Counted from the first letter of the stretch, positions 42,937-52,120 are shown. The stretch: 64,000 nucleotides of DNA from Allomuricauda sp. CAU 1633 (GCF_017313225.1 NZ_JAFLNE010000005.1:124001-188000), one strand, 5' to 3'. Notes: generated from the letters alone by a model not told the origin. Made by a program: numbers and translations.

Positions 42937-44604
42937 TTAACTTTCTTTAATCAATTTTCCGTTCTCAATAGCGATGGTTTTGTTGCACAGGCTTACCCAT
43001 TTTGGATTTTCGCTGACAACAACCAAAGCCCATCCGTTTGAAGCGTCTGCCAGAAACTCCATAATCTGATCAGCTTCCTTTTCAGAAAATTGGTCCAAGG
43101 GGTCTTTAAGAATCAATAGTTTTGGACGATGCACTATACTTCGGGCCAAAACAATCTTTTTTGAAATGGTATAGGGGATTTTCTTTCCTTCAGGATAGAG
43201 TATGGTCTGAAGTCCTTGAGGCTGTTCCTTTACAAACTGGGTAAGTCCGGTTTTTTCAATGGCCCAATACACATCTTCCATTGGAATGTTTTTGTCACCG
43301 AACGTAATATTGTCCAACATGGTCCCTTCAAATGGATACTCTTCTGTAAGGGATTGACCCAAATACGATCGATATTCGTTCAGGTAAATTCCTTTAAGGT
43401 CAACATTATTCACATAGATTTTTCCTTCAGCGGGTTCCAAGATTCCAGCAATCAATCGGAGCAAGGTAGATCGTCCAGAACCACTAGGGCCTTTCAGAAG
43501 AATTGAACACTGGGGCGTAATGGTAAAGGATATGTTGTCCAAAATCTTCTTTTCCCTTCCCGGCACTTTATAGGTTACTTCGTTGAGTTCAATGGTGAGC
43601 CCATCCCATCCCTGGAAAGGGGTTTCTCCTTCTTGGGGCTCCAATTCTTTATCCACCACTTGTCCCATTTTTTCGAGTGATGTCAATAAATCATAAAAAG
43701 TTTCCAGACCCAAAATCAGTTTTTCAACAGAATTGATCACTAAGAGAATAATGATTTCCGCAGCCACAAACTGACCTATGTTCATTTGCTGGTCCAGTAC
43801 CAATAGCCCTCCTATCAACAATAAACCAGCTGTGACCAAGACTTTGAATCCAATCATTTGGATAAATTGTATGACAATTATCCTAAAGTGACTTTCCCGA
43901 GCATCCAGATATTTGGTCACAAGAGCATCGTTCTTGTCCATGGCATGTGAGGTTTTACCCGAAAGCTTAAAACTGATGATAGATCGAGCAATTTCCTGTA
44001 TCCAATGGGCTACTTTGTACTTGTTCTTGGATTCTTCCAAACTGGTCTCCAAACCTTTTTGCGCTGTGAACTTGAAGACCACATAAATCAACAATACCAA
44101 CAACAATCCGTAAATAATAAAGAAGGGATGGTAAAAGGAGAGCAGCAAAAGTCCAAAAATGATCTGCAGTAAGGCCGCTGGAAAATCAATTAATATTTTT
44201 GAAAGTGCTTTTTGAATGGTCAGTGTATCAAAAAAGCGATTGGCCAGTTCTGGCGGATAATAACTGCTCAGTTGGCTCATGCGTATTTTTGGAAAACGAT
44301 AGGCAAATTCAAAAGATGAACGAGTAAAAATTTTCTGTTGAACGTTCTCAATAATCCTGATTTGCATCAGCTGAAGTGCACCAGCAAATGCCACTCCCAG
44401 AGTGACCAAAACCACCAAAACCACCCATGATGTGCTTATCTGGGCACCTTGTATCAAGTTGATGATGGCCTGGATTCCCAAAGGGAGCGAGAGGTTTACC
44501 AATCCAGCAAAAATGGCGTAATAAAACACTTGGAAAACATCTTTTTTGTCCAAGGTGAGCATGCCCATTAGTCGTTGCCATGCTGTTAGTATGTCTTTAG
44601 TCAT
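42937..44604 (-). CDS. ABC-type half-exporter with a degenerate ATPase domain
   Basis: A type I exporter membrane domain of about six helices (1-310) is fused to an NBD (about 335-555). The NBD has lost its catalytic residues. Walker A is GPSGSGRST, with Arg378 in place of the lysine. The signature LSGGQ is replaced by TISKK (479-483). Walker B is LLILKDPL, with Lys500 and Asp501 instead of the Asp-Glu pair. The switch His is absent (VVVSENPKW). The Q-loop Gln417 is kept. The frame is intact over 555 residues. It is the first gene after tetR and followed by hlyD and tolC. ATP binding or hydrolysis as in normal exporters looks unlikely; how transport would be powered is unknown. Confidence 0.9.
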   Translation of the reverse strand: MTKDILTAWQRLMGMLTLDKKDVFQVFYYAIFAGLVNLSLPLGIQAIINLIQGAQISTSWVVLVVLVTLGVAFAGALQLMQIRIIENVQQKIFTRSSFEFAYRFPKIRMSQLSSYYPPELANRFFDTLTIQKALSKILIDFPAALLQIIFGLLLLSFYHPFFIIYGLLLVLLIYVVFKFTAQKGLETSLEESKNKYKVAHWIQEIARSIISFKLSGKTSHAMDKNDALVTKYLDARESHFRIIVIQFIQMIGFKVLVTAGLLLIGGLLVLDQQMNIGQFVAAEIIILLVINSVEKLILGLETFYDLLTSLEKMGQVVDKELEPQEGETPFQGWDGLTIELNEVTYKVPGREKKILDNISFTITPQCSILLKGPSGSGRSTLLRLIAGILEPAEGKIYVNNVDLKGIYLNEYRSYLGQSLTEEYPFEGTMLDNITFGDKNIPMEDVYWAIEKTGLTQFVKEQPQGLQTILYPEGKKIPYTISKKIVLARSIVHRPKLLILKDPLDQFSEKEADQIMEFLADASNGWALVVVSENPKWVSLCNKTIAIENGKLIKES

Positions 44605-45283
44605 TGGATTTTACATTTAGGGTTCGGTCAATCAAATCCGTAAAAAAATCAAACGGAGTAACCGATTCATTACAGTTGGTCAGGGCCGGAAAATGTTCCT
44701 TCAAAAAATATTGATGCAGCGATCCCTCAAAAATGGTACTGGCCAGACTCATAGGGTAAGGATATTCGCAATCCACAGCCATTATCATTTGAGTAAGCCT
44801 GTTCACCAATCTTTTATAGACCAAAAAATAGCCTTCCTTATTCTCTTTGTCCACTTCCTTGGTGAGATAGGATTTGGAAAATTCATTGATGACTATTTTA
44901 TTCAGTACCACTTCATTAATATGGGTGAATGCATTGTCCTGCTCAACATTCTGGGTAAGAATTTCAACTGCTTTTTTTAGCTTTTTAAGGGCATCTGGTA
45001 TACCGTGTGTTGCAAACACCATTTTGTATTCCATCCAACCCCAATACCAGGAGGCAAGGTAGAGCAAGAGTTTGTGTTTGTTCTCAAAATAGCGGTATAT
45101 GGAGCTTTCGTTGGAATTGATTGCCACACCCAACTTTTTAAAGGTGAAGCTTTCAAAGCCCATCTCATTAACCATCAAAATGCTTTGTTCAACAATTTTT
45201 TTACCAAGGTCTGATGACTCAGGATCCTTTAGGTAAAGTTTTTCATTTATTCCCATACGAAGCGATTGCATTAACTGTTCCAT
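44597..45283 (-). CDS. TetR/AcrR-family regulator
   Basis: The N-terminal HTH is recognisable in IVEQSILMVNEMGFESFTFK and SNESSIYRYFENKHKLLLYL, the classic TetR pattern, with a ligand-binding helical domain after it. 228 residues. The gene overlaps the start of the ABC gene by 8 bases and very probably controls the TetR-ABC-HlyD-TolC operon. An imperfect palindrome lies just upstream. Regulators of this type usually repress efflux until a ligand binds; the ligand is unknown. Confidence 0.92.
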   Translation of the reverse strand: MEQLMQSLRMGINEKLYLKDPESSDLGKKIVEQSILMVNEMGFESFTFKKLGVAINSNESSIYRYFENKHKLLLYLASWYWGWMEYKMVFATHGIPDALKKLKKAVEILTQNVEQDNAFTHINEVVLNKIVINEFSKSYLTKEVDKENKEGYFLVYKRLVNRLTQMIMAVDCEYPYPMSLASTIFEGSLHQYFLKEHFPALTNCNESVTPFDFFTDLIDRTLNVKSND

Positions 45284-45597
45284 TTATGTGCATTTTGAAA
45301 TAGTTATTCGCAAATATAAAAGTATTACTATTAATATTCGATGGTTTAACTTTCAATTAACGCTTCTTTTGTTAGTCGACCCAATAAGCCCAAAGTGGTT
45401 TGTTTGTAGGATAAGCTTTTGATGTAAACCGTCCATGGGTCCAAAAGCAGTTTTACGAAAGTAAAATCTAAAAGTGTAGTTAATAAGTGCTTATTTTTAT
45501 ACGTTAGTGCTGGTATTAAAAAAGAAAATGCTCATATTGGCATAGAGGTAGACCCGTGTCACACAAACTTTAAAATAAGGACTAGGAACTTAACTGA
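45284..45597. other. Intergenic region between tetR and the PAS kinase
   Basis: The 314-base AT-rich interval carries divergent promoters. A -7 candidate for tetR (CAAATATA, 45311-45318, i.e. TATATTTG on the minus strand) and a palindrome (45321-45338) are at the tetR end. No clear promoter or small gene is visible on the kinase side. Confidence 0.5.
45321..45338. promoter_or_regulatory. Imperfect palindrome, candidate TetR operator
   Basis: AGTATTA-N4-TAATATT (one mismatch between arms) lies 2 bases upstream of the putative tetR -7 element. Position fits a repressor site, but AT-rich palindromes are common by chance here. Confidence 0.3.
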
Positions 45598-46656
45598 ATG
45601 AACATCCAATTAGAACCTTTTTTTGACCAATCCGTGGATTGTCTTTGTATTGCGAATTATGAGGGGTATTTTGTGAAAATCAATCCTGCTTTTGTGGCAC
45701 TCTTGGGCTATTCTGAAGAAGAGTTGCATTCAAAAAAAATTTCAGAATTTATTTATCACGAAGACAAGGAACGTACTGCGGCACACAGGGAAGAACTAAA
45801 AAACAACGTTCCCTTGGTTAATTTTGAGAACAGATATGTGTGTAAATCTGGAGAACTTGTTTGGCTGCACTGGACTTCGATTCCTTTAGAAAATGAGCGA
45901 TTGATCTATGCCATTGCCAAAGATATCACCCACAATAAAAAACTTGAGAACGAGCGTATATCCCATTTAAGCCAACTTCACAAAGTAAATGAAAAGCTTA
46001 AGCAGCAAAACTATACCACCTCACATGACCTTAGGTCTCCTTTGAACAATTTAATGTCCCTGACCAATTTCATCGACCTTTCCAAAATTGATGATGCTGA
46101 TACCAGGGAAATAGTCAGTCTTATACGGCTCTCTGCGGAAGGATTAAAAACTTCACTAAATGCGTTCATAGACGCCCATGTGAAGCATGATACCATAAAT
46201 AATGTGCTAAAAGAGGTTTTTTTTAGTGATGTACTCCAAAAAGTGCAAAGTTCCATTAGTGCCTTAATTCAAAAGGCAGGTGCCAAATTCCAAGTAGATT
46301 TCTCAGGAATGGAGAGCGTGCCCTTTAAGGAAAATTTTATGGAAAGTATTTTTTTGAATTTGGTGACCAATTCCATCAAGTACGCAAAACCGGGCGTACC
46401 GCCCATTATCTCCATAAAATCTAATCAACAGAATGGGAAACGGTGTTTAATGTATTCAGACAATGGGCTTGGTATGGATATGGAAAACGTTGGGCACCTC
46501 ATTTTTAAATTGAATGAAAGGTTTCACGGCAATGAGGATAGCAAAGGGGTGGGCCTATATTTGGTGCATAACCATGTGACTAGCTTGGGGGGCACCATAG
46601 CTGTGGAGAGTGAAGTTGGTAAGGGAACCACTTACACCATAAAATTTAAACGCTAA
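45598..46656 (+). CDS. Soluble PAS sensor histidine kinase
   Basis: One PAS domain (about 5-115: SVDCLCIANYEGYFVKINPA, then NPAFVALLGYSEEEL) with a PAC-like tail is followed by a HisKA domain with TTSHDLRSPLNNLMSLTNF (His143) and an HATPase with LVTNSIKYAKPG, YSDNGLGMDM and GVGLYLVHNHVTSLGG. 352 residues, no transmembrane segment. The catalytic half resembles that of the four-PAS kinase at 35010. No response regulator is adjacent, so it is an orphan. It ends 13 bases before the convergent exonuclease stop. Confidence 0.93.
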   Translation: MNIQLEPFFDQSVDCLCIANYEGYFVKINPAFVALLGYSEEELHSKKISEFIYHEDKERTAAHREELKNNVPLVNFENRYVCKSGELVWLHWTSIPLENERLIYAIAKDITHNKKLENERISHLSQLHKVNEKLKQQNYTTSHDLRSPLNNLMSLTNFIDLSKIDDADTREIVSLIRLSAEGLKTSLNAFIDAHVKHDTINNVLKEVFFSDVLQKVQSSISALIQKAGAKFQVDFSGMESVPFKENFMESIFLNLVTNSIKYAKPGVPPIISIKSNQQNGKRCLMYSDNGLGMDMENVGHLIFKLNERFHGNEDSKGVGLYLVHNHVTSLGGTIAVESEVGKGTTYTIKFKR

Positions 46657-46669
46657 AGACAACAGGGTA

Positions 46670-47434
46670 TCACAAATTGATATGTAATCCTATTGGGCAA
46701 TGGTCAGAGCCCAACACATCTGAAAAAATGGTCACCGATTCAACTTTGTCCATTAACTTGGGGCTGACCAGGAAATAATCGATACGCCAACCCGTATTTC
46801 GCTCGCGGGCCTGAAAGCGGTAACTCCAGTAGGTATAAGCTACCACATCCGGGTGTAATTTCCGAAAGGAATCCACAAACCCAGCATCCAAAAAATTATC
46901 CATTCCATCTATCTCCACTTGGGTATACCCAGCGGTCTTGTTGTAATTGGACTTATCATTCTTAAGGTCGATGGCCCTGTGGGCCACATTAAAATCTCCG
47001 CAAACTATCACGGGCTTCTTCGCTTCCAAGTTCTTGAGATACTTCAAAAAATCTGCATCCCAAGTTTTACGATATTCCAAACGGTCCAATTTTTGCCCAG
47101 AATTGGGAACATAAACATTCACCAGAAAAAAATCGTTGTATTCCGCACATTGAATCCTTCCTTCGGAATCATGTTCTGGGACGCCCATATCATTTTTTAC
47201 CGAGACAGGCTCTTCTTTGCTCAAAAGTGCGGTACTGGAATAGCCTTTTTTCTCGGCTGAATTGGAAAAAACCGCATACTCGGGTAACTTTGAGAGCTCT
47301 TTTTCAGTTTCATGCTCTTGGGCCTTGGTTTCCTGTATACAAAGGACATCAGGGTTCAGGTTTTCAATGTTCTCCAAGAACCCTTTTTTGGTGATGGCCC
47401 TAATGCCGTTTACGTTCCACGAAAGAATTAACAT
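46670..47434 (-). CDS. xth: Exodeoxyribonuclease III (AP endonuclease family)
   Basis: This 254-residue endonuclease/exonuclease/phosphatase-fold enzyme has LSWNVNGIRAITKKGF, CIQETKAQ (metal-binding Glu), VNVYVPNSG, VCGDFNVAHRAIDL (Asp, Asn) and the C-terminal GWRIDYFLVSPK and GSDHCPIGL (catalytic Asp-His). It repairs abasic sites and 3' damage in DNA. Length and motifs are canonical for the Xth/ExoA family. Monocistronic by context. Confidence 0.96.
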   Translation of the reverse strand: MLILSWNVNGIRAITKKGFLENIENLNPDVLCIQETKAQEHETEKELSKLPEYAVFSNSAEKKGYSSTALLSKEEPVSVKNDMGVPEHDSEGRIQCAEYNDFFLVNVYVPNSGQKLDRLEYRKTWDADFLKYLKNLEAKKPVIVCGDFNVAHRAIDLKNDKSNYNKTAGYTQVEIDGMDNFLDAGFVDSFRKLHPDVVAYTYWSYRFQARERNTGWRIDYFLVSPKLMDKVESVTIFSDVLGSDHCPIGLHINL

Positions 47435-47595
47435 ATACTTGTTTTAGTTGGTATAGTTTTCCTAAAGATACGGCTTATAGCGGATTGTACTGGAAATATT
47501 CTACGGTTTTCAAACTTCATTTTAAATCTTCTCCAAAGGATAAATCAATACAGAATTAGGTAAAAATGCTTGTAACCCAGTCAAGTATTATCATG

Positions 47596-47603
47596 TACCT
47601 TTG
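47596..47603 (+). promoter_or_regulatory. -7 element of the MFS transporter gene
   Basis: TACCTTTG is an exact TAnnTTTG match, 36 bases before the TTG start at 47640. A TTG at 47570-47572 lies 23 bases upstream, at the long end of the allowed spacing. Confidence 0.5.
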
Positions 47604-47639
47604 TAGTTTCATTTTTATTTGTAACCTAACCCTACGGAC

Positions 47640-48851
47640 TTGAGCCAACCTTCACATTCAACAAATACAAAAGCATTGCTGTCCCTAGCCGTTGGTGGCT
47701 TTGGGATTGGTCTAACCGAATTTGTGATTATGGGTATTTTGCCCAATATTGCCGATTCCATGGACATTTCCATATCCAAAGCCGGTCATTTTATTGCCAT
47801 TTATGCTTTAGGTGTGGTAATCGGTGCTCCCCTTATGGCCAAGGTCATCGGAAAACTGACTCCAAAGAAATCATTATTGTTTTTGATGGTCTGGTTTACG
47901 GTTTTCAATACCCTATCGGCATTTTCAGGAAACTATTGGGTCATGATGTTATTCCGATTTTTGTCTGGAATGCCCCACGGCGCTTTTTTTGGCATCGGTG
48001 CCGTAGTCTCTGGCTATTTGGCCAAACCAGGTAAAGCCGCACAAGCTATGGCCATTATGTTCTCTGGACTTACAGTTGCCAATGTGGTAGGTGTTCCCCT
48101 TGGGACGTACATCGGTCAAGAGTGGCATTGGAGCTTTTCTTTTATGCTTGTTGGGATTGCGGGTATTGCCACACTGGCCAGCCTATACTACTGGATGCCC
48201 AAGCAATCTCTGGGAGAAGAAGAACTTGAGGAAGGTCAAACGGCCGCTTCGGGCATAAGAAGTAAAAAACTTTGGGCCTTGATTGCTTTAACCACCATTG
48301 GAACAGGTGGATTTTTTTCTTGGTACAGCTATATTGCCCCTCTGGTTATCACCGTAACCCATTTGCCAGAGGCTTATGTAGGCTATGTTATGATCGTTGC
48401 AGGTGTTGGTATGTTCATTGGCAATTTTTTAGGAGCTCGAATGGTGGAAGTTTTTTCAGCTGGAAAATCTGTAATCATCAGCTTACTGAGCATGACCGCC
48501 ATTCTTATAGTGAATTCACTTTTGGCCAGCAGTAGCATCGCCATTTTTGTCCTGAGTTTTATTGTTGGGGTTATTACCTTTTCGCTAGCCGCACCCATTC
48601 AAATATCCATTATCAAAGCTGCAAAAGGAGCTGAAAAATTGGGGTCCTCAATGAATCAAAGTGCCTTTAACATGGCCAATGCATCCGGTGCGTATTTGGG
48701 CGGTCTTCCCATGGTTTTTGGACTACCCGTGAACTATGCAAGTGTGGTTGGGGGCCTATTGGCTTTTGCTGGAGCATGTATTGGAATAGCCATTCTGTAT
48801 GTTCAAAAAACGGAGGAAAAGAAAAAGAGAAAAGAATCTCTTTGTATGTAG
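47640..48851 (+). CDS. MFS transporter (DHA1, AraJ/YdhP-like)
   Basis: Twelve transmembrane helices are evident over 403 residues. The N-terminal half has FGIGLTEFVIMGILPNIADS, IAIYALGVVIGAPLMAKVIG and RFLSGMPHGAFFGIGAVVSG, the pattern of drug or sugar efflux DHA1 proteins such as AraJ and YdhP. The start codon is TTG (47640), positioned properly behind the promoter. Substrate unknown. It is convergent, with a 6-base gap, to the ornithine-cyclodeaminase-like gene. Confidence 0.92.
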   Translation: MSQPSHSTNTKALLSLAVGGFGIGLTEFVIMGILPNIADSMDISISKAGHFIAIYALGVVIGAPLMAKVIGKLTPKKSLLFLMVWFTVFNTLSAFSGNYWVMMLFRFLSGMPHGAFFGIGAVVSGYLAKPGKAAQAMAIMFSGLTVANVVGVPLGTYIGQEWHWSFSFMLVGIAGIATLASLYYWMPKQSLGEEELEEGQTAASGIRSKKLWALIALTTIGTGGFFSWYSYIAPLVITVTHLPEAYVGYVMIVAGVGMFIGNFLGARMVEVFSAGKSVIISLLSMTAILIVNSLLASSSIAIFVLSFIVGVITFSLAAPIQISIIKAAKGAEKLGSSMNQSAFNMANASGAYLGGLPMVFGLPVNYASVVGGLLAFAGACIGIAILYVQKTEEKKKRKESLCM

Positions 48852-48857
48852 CAAACC

Positions 48858-49823
48858 TTACTGCTTTTTGTTTTTGAACAAATTAAAATAATAGGTGGCC
48901 GCTGTTAAATCCTCCAAGGCATGTCCTACGGATTTAAAAAAAGTGATTTGTTCATTGTTTTCCCTTCCGAAGTGCTTTTTACCAGCCATTGCAAAGAGAT
49001 CGGCCTTTATATCTTTTTCTTGCAACACCTTATTTTTTAAAGGGATTACAATATCACCTCCCTCTTTTAAACCACCTTCAAGAGTATCTACAAACACTTC
49101 AGATTTCTGTATTGCCTCATCATCTGCTTCGCGCATATCTGTGCGGTAGGCTCCTACAAGATCTAAATGTTGCCCAGGTTTTAGGAATTTACCCAATACC
49201 AAAGGTGTGCTCGACAAGGTAGCTGTTGAAATTATATCCACCTGACCAATTTTATCTTCAATATTCCTCACTGGAGTTATGGTAAGGTTTTCATCTTTCA
49301 GAATATGGCGAATATGTTCTGCCTTCTTAAAGTTCCTACCCCAAACATAGACTTCTTCTATGGGTCGAATACTGGCATGAGCCCTAATCAAATTGGGAGA
49401 TAGGGCACCTGTTCCAATCATGAGCATTGATTTGGAATCGGGTCTACTTAAAAATTTAGAGGCAAGTGCGGAAGCGGCTGCGGTACGTTTCACCGTTAAA
49501 CTTTTAGCTTCCAAAAGTGCTCTAACACTTCCTTTCAATGCGTCCAAATAAATGTAGATTCCTTGTATTGCGGGTAAATCAAACTTTCCATTAGCCGGAC
49601 TTACGGTTGCCATCTTAACACCAGCTTCCTTGCCAGGATTCCAAGCCGGCATTAATAATAAAGTGGACTCTTTTCCAACGGACGGGTTGGGAAAGTCGTG
49701 ATGATGTCGCATAGGTACCAAGGCCGCTTTTTCTGAGAAAGCAATTTCCAAAGCATTGATCAGGTCGGGAAAATGAGTGTTTTTCTCAATAAAAGTGGCA
49801 TCTATTTGAAGAATATTTTCCAT
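48858..49823 (-). CDS. Ornithine cyclodeaminase/mu-crystallin family enzyme
   Basis: The 321-residue protein has MLIGTGALSPNLIRAHASI (nucleotide-binding Rossmann motif), EVYVWGRNFKKAEHI, DIISTATLSSTPLV, HLDLVGAYRTDMREAD and FKSVGHALEDL, which are family landmarks. Members include ornithine cyclodeaminase, delta-1-pyrroline-2-carboxylate reductase and ketimine reductases; this sequence resembles the reductase side, though substrate cannot be read. Cytoplasmic. Given the D-amino-acid gene set elsewhere in the window, amino-acid metabolism is plausible, but no link is shown. Confidence 0.88.
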   Translation of the reverse strand: MENILQIDATFIEKNTHFPDLINALEIAFSEKAALVPMRHHHDFPNPSVGKESTLLLMPAWNPGKEAGVKMATVSPANGKFDLPAIQGIYIYLDALKGSVRALLEAKSLTVKRTAAASALASKFLSRPDSKSMLMIGTGALSPNLIRAHASIRPIEEVYVWGRNFKKAEHIRHILKDENLTITPVRNIEDKIGQVDIISTATLSSTPLVLGKFLKPGQHLDLVGAYRTDMREADDEAIQKSEVFVDTLEGGLKEGGDIVIPLKNKVLQEKDIKADLFAMAGKKHFGRENNEQITFFKSVGHALEDLTAATYYFNLFKNKKQ

Positions 49824-49980
49824 AGGTCTTAAATATACCTATTATGGACTGCACTATTAAATCAGAAATGCGTGTATGGGAATATCCTATCAAGATTGGT
49901 TGATTCCGTATAATTGTTACAGATAGGTTTGCCCTCACCATATCTTATGAACTACGGAGTGAAAGTTTAGTCAAATATAG

Positions 49981-50487
49981 CTAATTGTTTTCCGATTGAT
50001 TTAGGTATTGCTCCCTCCAAGTTTTGAAATCACCATAATCTGTATGCTCAATGATTTTACCTTCTTTGGTTTTAAGAACGCTCACTTCGCGAATGGAAAA
50101 ATCGAATTGTTTTCCATTTGGGTCGGTCCATGAATAGTTCAAAGTTCCTTCAAAAACATACATATTCCCAGATTGAAACTGATAATCTATCTTGTAATGC
50201 ATATTGCTGAGGCCCGCGGTAGCCACTTTTAAATGCTCGAGCATGTTTTGTTTGCCCTCTACGGGTTTATTGCCGGGGGCTACCTCTGACCAAGTTGGAT
50301 CACTCCAAACAACTTTATCATCCAAGAAGCTTGAAAACCCTTCCTGATCTAATGAAAAATAGGCCTTGATATACGCATGGGCATCAAATGTGTTTTGCGC
50401 TAAAGAGGTGTTCATTCCAACCAAAAGGAATACAATTAGCAATCCCCAACTTTTTCGATACTTCATTTTATCCATTTTCAATTTCAT
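49981..50487 (-). CDS. Secreted SnoaL/NTF2-like protein
   Basis: A signal peptide (KSWGLLIVFLLVGMNTSLAQ) precedes a cone-shaped SnoaL/NTF2-like domain of about 130 residues (SLDQEGFSSFLDDKVVWSDP, FEGTLNYSWTDPNGKQFDF, IIEHTDYGDFKTWREQYL). Such domains serve as isomerases or ligand-binding units; no catalytic set is recognised. The start overlaps the stop of the M61-type protease (TAATG), implying translational coupling. Three possible ATGs lie within the first eight codons (50487, 50475 and 50466). Confidence 0.82.
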   Translation of the reverse strand: MKLKMDKMKYRKSWGLLIVFLLVGMNTSLAQNTFDAHAYIKAYFSLDQEGFSSFLDDKVVWSDPTWSEVAPGNKPVEGKQNMLEHLKVATAGLSNMHYKIDYQFQSGNMYVFEGTLNYSWTDPNGKQFDFSIREVSVLKTKEGKIIEHTDYGDFKTWREQYLNQSENN

Positions 50488-52025
50488 TATTGGGCACTTT
50501 GAATTTTTCCAAAAAAGCCGTTTAAAATTTCAGTGTCCAAAGCAGATAGATTCGCTTTCGGCTGTATTAAAAGAGACCCATCCTTAATTTCGGCGTTAAA
50601 TGGCCCCATCGATAAATACGTATCAATAGGTATCACTTCCGCACCTTCAACATACTTTTTAAAAAAGTCTGATTGGTCCGCCCTGTTTAATTGTGATAGT
50701 CTATTTTTCAACTCATCCAAAGTGTAGGTATCCGAAGTCCCGGAATAGGTCTGGTATAGGTCCTTCATTACATCATCAAGGCTGTGTTTGTTTTCTGAAG
50801 TTTTACGTATCATGATGTCTTGTGCCATTGCCGTGAAGAGTCCCCCGGCATAAATAAGTCCCCAATGCGCATGTTTTTCCTCTCCTTGAACCATGGCAAT
50901 CTTTCCAAGGCCATCATCGGTTCTATATCGCTGATAAAACAAAGAATTTAAGACATTCAAGAAACCTGCATCGTCCAAAAAATTGGTCTGTCGTAATGAT
51001 TTTAAGGTGTAATAATTAGAAAAACCTTCCTTGAACCACTCGGTGCGATCATCCGCAGGAACGATGGACTTACCATTCCATAAATGGAAGAATTCATGCG
51101 CAAAAATGAATTTCCCCAACATTTTGTCCATTGGACCGCCTTCACTTTTGATCATGATACTGATGTTATTTCCCAAAACCTCCCCATCAGTAGTAGCAGC
51201 CTCATTTATGATCACTACACTTCTGATTACTTTGTCTTTGAATTGGGTTTTAGGGAGTCCACCCATCAGCTGGGTATAGTAATCCATTACGCCGCGTGCC
51301 ATATCCTTATAGATTTTGGTTTCCGAAACCACACTGCTCCCGCCTAGGGCAAAAATCAACTCAAACCCCTCTTCCTGCACCCTAAATTCTTCATGTTTTC
51401 CTATAAAGAACATGGATTGTGTTAGCTCTGTTTGATTTTGGGCTATACTGCTGTTTTGGACTTTTGTATTGGTTTCCCATGGATGGGTAACCTTCCAGCT
51501 TGTCGGGATATCGAAAACAACCTCAATATCCTTTTGCTCTTCTCCATTGAGAACAAAAACAGTCCTACCGGCATAAAAATTTCCCCAATTAGTGGTATAC
51601 GCCACCCCATCCAATCCGCCACTCCATTCGTAGTCTTCATGGTCCAAATGGTATTCATAAGCTACTTGTATCTGCTGACCTATATCTGCCTTAACACTCC
51701 AATTGGCACCATCGTCCTGCTCTATCGGAACGGTTTCGCCATCAAGCGTTGTCACTCTTAAATTATGGATAAAGTTTGCCCAGCCATTGGGCAAATGCCC
51801 AGCTCCATGAGCCATAAATAATTTTTGATCCGTAAGTGTGGTGGTCAACTGGACCTTGAGCAGTTTGGGATGGGTTTCATCCCAATGAATTGTATAAACC
51901 GTCGCTTTGGAATTGTTCAAAGTGGGGTGAGCCAATTTATTAGTGTCGATTTTTGTCGAAGAAGAAAAACCAAGAAATTGAAATAGTAGTAGTGCGACTA
52001 CTTGAAGTCTATAAAAAATAAGCAT
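50487..52025 (-). CDS. M61-type (glycyl-aminopeptidase-like) secreted metalloprotease
   Basis: ATG 52025 gives a signal segment (MLIFYRLQVVALLLFQFLG); the frame continues to 52082. The zinc site is FIFAHEFFHLWNGKSI (HExxH with the M61-type HLWN), and the third ligand Glu follows in WFKEGFSNYYT about 25 residues on. The N-terminal beta-rich half (YTIHWDETHPKLLKVQLTTT) also matches M61. About 512 residues, shorter than PDZ-containing M61 members, and I see no clear PDZ domain. A translationally coupled SnoaL protein follows. Confidence 0.87.
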   Translation of the reverse strand: MLIFYRLQVVALLLFQFLGFSSSTKIDTNKLAHPTLNNSKATVYTIHWDETHPKLLKVQLTTTLTDQKLFMAHGAGHLPNGWANFIHNLRVTTLDGETVPIEQDDGANWSVKADIGQQIQVAYEYHLDHEDYEWSGGLDGVAYTTNWGNFYAGRTVFVLNGEEQKDIEVVFDIPTSWKVTHPWETNTKVQNSSIAQNQTELTQSMFFIGKHEEFRVQEEGFELIFALGGSSVVSETKIYKDMARGVMDYYTQLMGGLPKTQFKDKVIRSVVIINEAATTDGEVLGNNISIMIKSEGGPMDKMLGKFIFAHEFFHLWNGKSIVPADDRTEWFKEGFSNYYTLKSLRQTNFLDDAGFLNVLNSLFYQRYRTDDGLGKIAMVQGEEKHAHWGLIYAGGLFTAMAQDIMIRKTSENKHSLDDVMKDLYQTYSGTSDTYTLDELKNRLSQLNRADQSDFFKKYVEGAEVIPIDTYLSMGPFNAEIKDGSLLIQPKANLSALDTEILNGFFGKIQSAQ

Positions 52026-52120
52026 AATAAAGATGTTTTTGATTGATGTGATGAAGTCGAAATTTTGTTTTTGACTTGGCACAAGATTAGCAAATACCCT
52101 TGTCTTTTGCTATTTCAACA

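Noticed and set aside
42937..44604. Degenerate ABC gene as a pseudogene
   Set aside because: The frame is complete with normal length and codon pattern, and the operon neighbours are intact; only specific catalytic residues are changed.
49972..49979. CAAATATA (TATATTTG on the minus strand) as a promoter of the ornithine-cyclodeaminase-like gene
   Set aside because: The distance to the start (about 150 bases) is long and there is no -33 partner.
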